Shown in pieces: positions 56,825-64,000 of a stretch of DNA of 64,000 bases (the stretch's first letter is position 1; every line of letters starts with the position of its first letter). The notes under the pieces are model-generated. The model ran no database searches and had not been told where the DNA came from. It saw nothing but the letters and a program-made list of their open reading frames with translations. The stretch spans positions 2,418,001-2,482,000 of the forward strand of contig OZ038526.1 in NCBI GenBank assembly GCA_964036665.1, written 5' to 3'. Source of the DNA: Gordius sp. MW1 (taxonomy: Eukaryota; Nematomorpha; Gordioida; Gordea; Gordiidae). The translations under genes were made by a program, and so were the position numbers.

Positions 56825-56897
56825 CGCCCTGGTTGGGGCTCGAACCCAAGACCGTTAGGTTAAAAGCCTAACGCTCTACCGACTGAGCTACCAGGGC
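56825..56897 (-). tRNA. tRNA-Lys (UUU)
   Basis: The minus strand gives a 73-nt cloverleaf. The acceptor stem GCCCTGG/CCAGGGC pairs fully. The A box is TAGCTCAGTCGGTAGAGC. The anticodon loop CTTTTAA sits in stem GTTAGG/CCTAAC. The B box is GGTTCGAGCCC and the discriminator base is G. Anticodon TTT reads Lys. A run of eight T residues follows the 3' end, a standard Pol III terminator. No intron. It lies about 40 bases upstream of the divergent POLR1H start, so it is head-to-head with that gene. Confidence 0.96.
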
Positions 56898-56936
56898 TCG
56901 ACAAAATTATGGGCATCAATAATAATATATTATAAT

Positions 56937-57445
56937 ATGAATTCCTATGTAGAGAACAAAATTGTTAACTTTCTATTCATGGATGATGATATCGACGACG
57001 AACTTAAAAATTTTTGCCCTAAGTGTGAATCAATCTTGCCCTTACCTGTTAATACGTTCAAAATAAAATGTCTAAATTGCCCATATGATATAGAGTTGAG
57101 AGGTAACAAAAGCTATTGTACAACACAACTCTTTAGATTATCAAAAGGGAACTATTAAGTATGTGATAAACTTTTGTTCCCCAGATTCTATTGACGACGA
57201 AGATAATAATAAAGAAAATTATACAGGTCCATTAGTAAGCTTAAATAATGTTTGCATAATTGTCTAATAGGTTGACAGAATTTGTTCAAAGTGTGGTAAT
57301 GAAAAAATGTCTTATGCCACACAACAAACTCGCTCAATTGATGAAGGCCAGACAGTCTTTTACACTTGTGTGTCTTGCAAGTATACTATTATAATTAATA
57401 TTCCTCTAAATATATTATAGATATCAAGAATGTGAAAACTCATAA
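56937..57445 (+). CDS. POLR1H: RNA polymerase I subunit RPA12, four exons with micro-introns
   Basis: Exons 56,937-57,102, 57,137-57,234, 57,271-57,380 and 57,421-57,445 give 132 residues (human POLR1H/ZNRD1: 126). The three GT-AG introns are only 34, 36 and 40 nt. The N-terminal zinc ribbon has CPKC...CLNC (residues about 28-50) with LPLP after the first pair, as in animal orthologues. Splicing of intron 1 yields IELRDYQKGTIK, matching NINVRDFEGKVVK-type sequence. The C-terminal ribbon has VDRICSKCGNEKMSYATQQT then RSIDEGQTVFYTCVSCKYQE; the RS-x-DEGQT hairpin is the catalytic loop used for Pol I transcript cleavage, as in TFIIS. It ends CENS. It acts in the nucleolus as part of Pol I. All splice phases fit, and conserved residues run across each junction, so the model is firm although unspliced reading hits a stop at once. 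Confidence 0.93.
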
Positions 57446-57913
57446 TATATCATTAACATAAGTCATTGTACAATGTTTGAACCAAATTGTGTAATACTGG
57501 GTGAACTTTCCTAGCATGTTGACGATAAAATTTTTAGAAATGTTGTAGTTTTGGAATTTGTATTAAATATTATCACTAATGACTTATACAATAAGCCTAT
57601 AATGTCTTATATATATTACCTCATATATTGAAACTTAAACAAAAATAGATCTTTAAATTTTCTGAAATTAAGGGAGCAATATTTATTTTATTTTCAAATT
57701 AAATGTCATCTAAACATCTTAGTTAAAAAATATATATAATATTAGCATTAATTTAACTTATTATTCAATATTGCCAACCCCCTCACCGAAAAAAGGTAGA
57801 TTTATAATATAATGTGATGTGTATTGATTGTAAAATTAAGTTGATGTGATACCATAATATTGAGCAAAAAAGGTGCTTAATATATATAATTTTCCTATAG
57901 CTGTCAGTATTTG

Positions 57914-58455
57914 TAGTGTTGCAAAAACGGCTTAATTTTGTTTGGTAGACATTTTAGGCCCTAAAAATCCTTGGACTGTTTATGCTTAGTTGATTAGAAC
58001 CAATGATCAACCAAACGAAACCCAGCCATTTTTACAACACAAGCTCTTACTTGGTGGCCAGCTTCTTCAACTAGTTTTTGCACTCCACCTTAGCTTTAGC
58101 TCGTACAGTCCATATCTATTTTATGTCTCCATGTAAGCTTAGGGCTTCCTCTCTTTTGCTTACCTTCAATTTAACCAAACTTTACTTCCCATCTCTCCAA
58201 ATGGCTGTACATCTTGATCAACCAACTTTCTCTGAATCAGAACTACATTTCATTTTTTTGATGGTCCTTCTTCCTTATTTCTAAGATTCAATCTACATTA
58301 TAGCCAAGCTTTGCTCTTCCTTTGCCTTAATTGCCCATGTCTCTGCCCCATACATTACCGTGAGCCTATTTTTCGGCTAAACCTTTAGTCTGTTTAGGTT
58401 TAGTCGACTAAAACCAAAGGTCGACCAAAAAACCCCAGCCATTTTTACAACACTA
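57914..58455. mobile_element. hAT-like ends enclosing a LINE fragment
   Basis: TAGTGTTGCAAAAACGGC at 57,914 is mirrored by GCCATTTTTACAACACTA at 58,438-58,455. A second inward-facing copy of the right end (GCCATTTTTACAACACA) lies at about 58,027-58,043. Both right-end copies are preceded by AACCAA...GATCAACCAAACGAAA-type sequence. Thus two related short elements, or one duplicated end, bracket the LINE fragment at 58,044-58,370. Flanks do not show an obvious duplication. Confidence 0.55.
58044..58370 (-). pseudogene. LINE reverse-transcriptase C-terminal fragment (YGAETW type)
   Basis: The minus strand reads LTVMYGAETWAIKAKEEQSL near 58,365-58,305, the conserved YG[AS]ETW block found after the RT palm in many LINEs. 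The rest is decayed. It is a different family from LINE copies 1-3. Confidence 0.65.
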
Positions 58456-58619
58456 CGTGAGCCCAATAACGATGTTATATATATATTTTTTTGCTATTTC
58501 TTTGTTTATTTGACGTAAGAACATTATAAAAACGAAGTGTTTAAAGTGGAAAAATATAAGAGCGAAAGAATTCAAAAGCTTCGCATGTGTCATCCGTTAA
58601 AATGGCCAGTCGGCCTAGG

Positions 58620-60175
58620 ATTTAAAATTGTACTTTGCTATAAAAATACCAATTTTTTGTTTAAGTAAAAAATTCTAGAATATTTGGAGGGCGGGCAGCG
58701 ACGGCTGATTTCTTTGAAAAACTTAATGGCGGCCGGGCCAAAAGTTCCAGAGCACGAGGCAACGATAGTGGTTAAGATATTAGAGGGTAGGAGGGCCTGG
58801 TGTTTTGCGGTCTTCAACGAGGATTAGAGCGTTGTAGTTCTGATTAGAGGGGGCGAAAATGTCTATGCAAGTGAAATCCCATTTAAGGGGTGGACCATTT
58901 TGCCAAGGGACCAGGGTTAGACCCCTGCACGGGTGACTCGAAACCCGACCCGATTTTAAAATACCTTCGGATCGGGTTAGGATTAAAAATTTTAAACGGG
59001 TTCGGGTTGAAATTTTTAAACTTGGGTTTCGGGTCGGATTGAAGGTTATGAATCTTATATTCCATAATAGACATTATAATTAATTTCGAAATATATTGTT
59101 TATCTCTCATACATTCATTTGAATTAATTTCTTTTTAACTATATATGAATTTTGGATTTGCGCAAATTTAAAACTCAGAAAGGTAGAACAACTTCATTGA
59201 TGCCCTAAATTATGATAAACATATAATTAAATTAACGATTTTGTGAACTCCCATTTTCTTTTTAAAATAAAATTATTGATTATTTATTAAACGAATGATT
59301 AGGGTGTATAAAAACAGTATTTTACAAACATGATTTAAAATATTAGAGTTTTTAAAAAAATGATCAAATTTTCTCCTTTCATTTCCGCGCAATTGACAAC
59401 CATTATTAGCCTTAAAATCAAAATTGCTTGATAATAAAGAATGACTCATTTTTATTTAGCAAAAGTTAAAGGATATCGGCATTTTTTTATGGTGCCTACT
59501 GAAGATAATGAATGACTTCATAAGTGTGATACTTTGGGTGAAATATACCCAAAAACTTTTCTGAATTAAGATATACTTTTTTTCTAATGCTTTCACTTCT
59601 GGCAAACATGCTTTAAATGTTGTTAAATCTGTTGTTGTTGTTTGGGGGATAACATTTTGTTGCCATTTAAAACCATTAAAATCAATTTTATACCAATCAC
59701 TTTTTTTAACTTTCGGGTCGGGTTTGGTTTAAAACGCTTTCGGGTCGGGTTCGGGTTAAAAAAGTTTAAAACGATTTCGGGTCGAGTTTGGGTTGAAAAA
59801 CTCAAAACGCTTTCGGGTCGGGTTCGGCTTTAAAAAATTTAAAAGCTTTCAGTTTTGGGTTGAAAAAAGTGACTTTGCGGGGCTCTAACCAGGGTAGAGC
59901 CGTCTGGTCGCATCCTTCCTTCCAACGAAAACGGACGGAATATTGGCATTTCCTTGGATGAGGCTATTCACCTTTTCGTGCCTTATGTATTTAAATTTAT
60001 TATAAAGGTAGTGTAGGGGGTGCCTTGCATAAATGTCTACCTTCTGGGAGCAGTTGCGGCAGGAATATTCCTTTGAATAAAGAACTTCTAGTCTAAGGGC
60101 GATGGAATATGCTATCTCAGGGTCCTCCAACATCAATCCAGAAAGTGAACTAGGATAAGTTTCTAGCCACTCGTG
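58620..60175 (-). mobile_element. LINE copy 3, interrupted by a DNA element
   Basis: The conserved coding tail (LVPWQNGPPLKWDFTCIDIF, minus strand, about 58,915-58,850) and the preceding piece (60,136-59,900, with SCRNCSQKVDIYARHPLHYL and KFKYIRHEKVNSLIQ) belong to the same family as copies 1 and 2. The 3' region (about 58,620-58,850) matches GATTTAAAATTGTACTTTGC in copies 1 and 2. It is split by the 970-bp insertion at 58,918. Confidence 0.75.
58918..59887. mobile_element. Non-autonomous hAT-like element inserted in LINE copy 3
   Basis: A perfect 8-bp duplication ACCAGGGT at 58,910-58,917 and 59,888-59,895 flanks ends TAGACCCCTGCACGGGTGAC and (reverse complement of the right end) TAGAGCCCCGCAAAGTCAC. 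Removing the element rejoins the LINE frame ...STLVPWQNG. The interior is AT-rich, bounded by clusters of CGGGTCGGGTT-type repeats, and codes for nothing recognised. The 8-bp duplication and TAG termini point to the hAT superfamily. Confidence 0.85.
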
Positions 60176-60339
60176 ACCTCAATCTGAGTGATGTCACATA
60201 GTACACCACTAAACTCCCTTTTTTAGCTAGCCTGAGTTTATTCTTGCCTTAAATTCGCTTTCCACACTCTGATCACATTGTACTCTTAAATCAAGATAAT
60301 TGATTTTATTTTTACTTAAACACCAGTCATAGATTTGCC

Positions 60340-60440
60340 CATGGGCGTAGCTAGCATTGGATTTAGAGGGGGGCAAAAATGAATTAGGGAAAGGCAAAAT
60401 GAACATTTTTAGGGTTTAGGCCATTTTACAGCTGTTTCTA
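60340..60440 (+). repeat. MITE left-half fragment, GGGCGTAGCC family
   Basis: CATGGGCGTAGCTAGCATTG, then AGAGGGGGGCAAAAATGAAT and AGGGTTTAGGCCATTTTA; the right terminus is absent. Confidence 0.75.
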
Positions 60441-60639
60441 TTTAAAAAAAATTAAATTTATAGCTTTCGGGGAAGATTATTGATAGGGAGAATATAAAGG
60501 GGGGGGGGGGGGTTGGGGTGATAATTTATAGCAAAAATATTTGCATCATAGATATATTAAAATAATATGAATACTAAATGAGCAAAAAAAAATATTTTTA
60601 AAGATTCATTTTGGCGCCAAATAATAAAATAACTCTTTT

Positions 60640-61100
60640 AACAATTTATGACCCTTTCAAGATGGCCGGCCAACTTTTTCTTTTATTTAATTTGATTACT
60701 AGATAATATAAAATATTTGTCTTAAATTTGAAACGGTTTGAGAGGGGTCATCATTAATTATGCTATTTTTGCCATTTCGGCCATTATGAGATGACCAATC
60801 AATAAAAAAAATTTTTTTGATTTTTTTCTATAGAGATAGGTCTTACCTGTCTCTACAACAAGATTCTATGATTTGGGGACCAATAACTTATAAATTTTAT
60901 TAATTATAGCGTCACGAACCGATTTTTTAAAAGCCCGATTTTCGACCTTTGAGCGCCCACATCTCGAAAAGTAGTGACCCAAATGAGCTAAAATTTTCAG
61001 AAATTAATAATTTTACTAGTTTAAACATTTCCTCCGAATTTTATAAAATTCTGAGGGGGTCGGCCGAAAACGTGGCGATTTGACATGGAATGTCCCTCAT
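60640..61100. repeat. Probable non-autonomous DNA element remnant
   Basis: The segment CACGAACCGATTTTTTAAAA through GGGGGTCGGCCGAAAACGTG to TTGACATGGAATGTCCCTC has the look of a repeat terminus (GAGGGACATTCCATGTCAA on the other strand). No mirrored left end was found, so this is tentative. Confidence 0.35.
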
Positions 61101-61794
61101 AAATAACTGTGCCTTTTTTTAATTTTACTGTATAATACATATGACATGTTGAAATAACGTAAGCAAATATAAAAACAAAGTTGACCAACAAACGATGACA
61201 AATGGCAAAAGTAATTTTTTACAAGTTTTAATGTATGAAAAATGCATTTAATAGGCTGGCTTGGCATGAAATACCTGCGAAGGCGTACCGCGAGACATAA
61301 AGGTGTGTAAAAAGAAATTGGTCCCGCATTGGGAATATTCAAAGGCAAAAGTAAATATTACAAAAAATTAGCGAGATAATCGCGTGTAAGGAAGGATACG
61401 GGGTTAGACGAGGGATTTAACATTAGTATCGATATACAATTTATAGCGTTCGGGGTATTTTTGTAAATATATTAATACGTAGGTAGCGTAAGAATGAAGA
61501 AGGAGAGTTATACTACAAAGATGTTAGGAACGGTAAAAGAGTGTTGATCAAACGCTATATAGAAGGTGCTAATTAAAGGCGTTATCGCAATGGCACGAGT
61601 GGTGCGGCAGCGAACGAGTTAGCGGACGGTTTAATTTCCACGCCGGTTGCGGGTGGAGGAGCCCGCTAAGATCGAATGTCAGCTTTGCCCCCAAAAGGTT
61701 CCACAACAATTTCGAAATATCGCGGTGAACGGTTTCAAATCGAGTGGGCTAGACGGTAAAAAGGCGTAGGGTTGGCGGAACAGGGTGGCAGGCA
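61100..61794. other. Arp3 3' flank, no further gene recognised
   Basis: Contains the likely Arp3 3' UTR. The open frame at 61,097-61,348 (minus) has no motif. Confidence 0.4.
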
Positions 61795-63994
61795 TTAGGA
61801 CATGGCGCTGAAGACGGGGTTGTAACGGCATATGCTAGCCCCGAATTCCGCATAATCGCGCTTCGTGTGGCACACGCGATAAAATTCGGGGGTGCTGGCG
61901 AGCATGGAGCCCCCGAACCAGACGGCGTAGCGCTGCATGTGGTGACTGATCACTTGAACGTCGATGGGTCGGGGCTTGAGCGTAGAGCGGCTGAGTTGCT
62001 CGCTCGCCTTGAGTCGAGCGTCGACTAAGCGCTTCACGTCGCGCTGTAGCCGGCGCCCGAAATCTTTGAACATAGTAGAGCCACCGCTAAGCACGATGTT
62101 TTCGTATAGGGGGCGTCGAGTATCGATGGGACAGGATTGGATTACGTCGTCTAAGGTGTCGCTTATGCTGGCGCTAAAGTCGGTGCTACAAAATTCGGGG
62201 TGGAAAAAAATTTCGGGGGCCAGAAAGCGCTCGTATCCCACGTCAATTTCGAAGGCGCGTTTAGTGACGTTGTTGATGCCTAGAGAAAGAGTCGGGTAAA
62301 AAAATGATGTGAGGGATAATTTCTCCTTAATTCCGCCTTGCGGAAACTTAATCACAAAAACCACTAATCTCAAAGGTGTAAGTAAAAGCATTGCGAGTCG
62401 AATCTAAATTTTGAGTTTTATACAAAGTCAAACTGACCTAATTTTTGTGAATGGATAGGTTTTAATAAAAATATAAAGGATGCTAAGATCCTTTTTAACC
62501 AAATTTATAAAGCTATAAAATGCCCGAATACAACGAGTTTAGATAATTAGAACTACATCTTGGAGGGGCCCAGTCTTATGCAGTTTTAAAATAAACAAAT
62601 GTACCTCAGGATTAGTAATTTATGATACATATTTATCCTGTAAACCTTTGTAGGTCTTGAACCAAGTTTGGGGTTCTGAGTCGTATTTATTGATTTCTCG
62701 GGCTATGTCTGGGCACACGTACCCGAAGCGCTCTTTGATTGCCTTAGCCGTTTCCATAGACTGTTCCGGGGGTATACCGGGTTCGGCTCGCTCTCGGAGC
62801 AATTGCTGAACGAACGAAGTGACGTCGCGACCAGCTATGGGTATGTGCTTAATGCAACTACCGATGGCGAAACCCTGAATATAAAGATACATAAACATTA
62901 GTGATGCCTTTAGAGAGCGGCCCCGAAAACGTGTCAATTACATCGAAAGTCCAATAGCTATGTTGATGTTAAATAAAGATTCTTGATATAATTTAACGTT
63001 GCGTTCCTCCAATTTATGCTGTTAAAGTCGCCAGTTAAGCAAATAAAACATATCTTACAAATAATAATCAGGAACAAAACCAAACACGCTTAACTATCAG
63101 CTTAAGGTCATGGGCGTAGCCAGCATTGGAATTAGAAGGGGGCAATAATGAATTAGGGAGGGGCAAAATGAACATTTCTTGCAATTTTAGCCATGATTTT
63201 ACTAAATTTCAACAAATTTTTAAATTTAGAAAAGGACAGCCGCCCCTCCCTGCCCCCCCCACGGCTGCGCCCATGCTTAAGGTAGTTAAAAAAAACGTTA
63301 GAAACTTCTAACTAGAATATCTTATGGATAAAAATGTTTATGGTTATGTTACTTCAACGACGGGTATAACATGTGTAACGCCATCGCCGGAATCAATCAC
63401 GGTTCCCGTCATGGTGCGTTTAGCGATATTCTTAGAAGTCCAACTTGCGGCCAATGCTAGGACGGCCTGGACAGCGATGTAGAGACCGGGCACGTTGAAT
63501 GTTTCAAACATGATCTCAGCCAAGTATTCCCGATTCTCGGGCGTATTCAGTGGAGGTTCCGTCATCAAAAAGTGGTGATCTTCGGGTTCGGCTCGTAGGT
63601 GTTTGAAGATGCAACACTGCAAAAATTTTTCCATCGCGTCCCAGTCAGAAACTAAGCCCTGCCGGACGGGGTATTTGATGGAGTAGGCACCCGAAGCGGC
63701 AGCAACAGAAGCTTGGTCTCCTATGTAAAAGTCGAGGTCTTCAATACCCGCTCTAGTAGTTGAACTGATGGAGCCAGCGCTAGAACCCGTTCCAGAACTT
63801 AATGCATTTAGACCTCCTCCGGAACCTGAACCGGTTCCAGTACCTGAAGACGCTAAAGAGCCACCGGTTGAAACAGAGCCTTCGCGCAGAGCTATGGCTG
63901 ATGGAAATATGAACTGTGGTTCAGAGTTGCCTGCAAAGCCCATCTTGGTATAACCGGTTCCCACATCTATCACACAAGCTGGCATCCTGGCCAT
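61795..63994 (-). CDS. ACTR3: Actin-related protein 3 (Arp2/3 complex), three exons
   Basis: Exons 63,994-63,353, 62,874-62,646 and 62,279-61,795 give about 451 residues (human ACTR3: 418). The start [20 protein letters not shown] aligns with the human N-terminus. [40 protein letters not shown] and [19 protein letters not shown] are near-identical to human. Exon 2 begins [17 protein letters not shown]; exon 3 continues [19 protein letters not shown] and ends NPVFSAMS. Splice phases fit (GAA|GT...CAG|GGT; AAAG|GT...CTAG|GC). Arp3 is a core actin-nucleating subunit of the cytoplasmic Arp2/3 complex. Oddity: residues about 40-80 hold a roughly 30-residue Ser/Gly/Thr-rich insertion just before the [11 protein letters not shown] strand, in the subdomain-2 loop region where human Arp3 has a short linker. 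Intron 1 (478 nt) contains a complete MITE. Confidence 0.95.
63109..63275 (+). repeat. MITE, GGGCGTAGCC family, in Arp3 intron 1
   Basis: Near-consensus copy with a perfect 8-bp duplication CTTAAGGT at 63,101-63,108 and 63,276-63,283. Confidence 0.93.
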
Positions 63995-64000
63995 TGTCTA

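Noticed and set aside
59642-59833. A glycine/valine/phenylalanine repeat protein (FRVGFGLK)
   Set aside because: It is the translation of CGGGTCGGGTT-type repeats in a non-autonomous DNA element.
61964-62299. Plus-strand 111-codon frame
   Set aside because: It is the antisense of Arp3 exon 3.
1-64000. CRISPR arrays, bacterial operons or a retrovirus-like/LTR element
   Set aside because: The repeats are satellites, MITEs or minisatellites without spacer structure; genes are spliced and eukaryotic; no long terminal repeats or gag/pol order were recognised.

Overview
The window is a piece of an AT-rich nuclear genome from an invertebrate animal. The evidence is spliced protein genes with GT-AG introns, a Dmbx-class homeobox gene, an FBXO42 orthologue, an Arp3 gene, a POLR1H (RPA12) gene and a Pol III-type tRNA-Lys. 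Very short introns (33-40 nt in POLR1H and in a DDX18-like fragment) sit beside introns of hundreds to thousands of bases. That mix resembles flatworms, but the phylum is a low-confidence guess made without any database search.

Layout. 0.8-7.7 kb: two broken hAT transposons (871-2091 and 3206-7727). The second carries a 2.8 kb nested insertion containing minisatellites, a tRNA-derived SINE and a tandem array built from the SINE body. 9.2-17.3 kb: dmbx on the minus strand in four inferred exons, with seven complete or partial MITEs in its introns. 17.3-29 kb: no recognised host gene, many MITEs and a decayed coding-like block at 26.7-28.3 kb. 29.1-31.9 kb: an intact single-exon FBXO42 gene on the plus strand. 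32-56 kb: mostly transposon debris, including a 903-bp TA-flanked DNA element, two copies of one non-LTR retrotransposon family, and a captured DDX18-like fragment with a 33-nt intron inside a LINE. This stretch also holds a 112-bp satellite and a few unrecognised coding-like blocks. 56.8-57.4 kb: tRNA-Lys(UUU) on the minus strand, then POLR1H on the plus strand in four exons. 57.9-60.2 kb: nested DNA elements and a third LINE copy. 61.8-64.0 kb: Arp3 on the minus strand, complete in three exons, its start codon a few bases from the window edge.

The host genes are unrelated housekeeping or developmental genes with no operon-like logic: transcription factor (dmbx), ubiquitin ligase adaptor (FBXO42), RNA polymerase I subunit (POLR1H) and actin nucleation (Arp3). 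The most frequent feature is a roughly 165-bp MITE family ending in CATGGGCGTAGCC. It is present in more than 20 copies, many with exact 8-bp target duplications, which points to hAT-type mobilisation. I recognised no retrovirus-like or LTR element and no CRISPR array.
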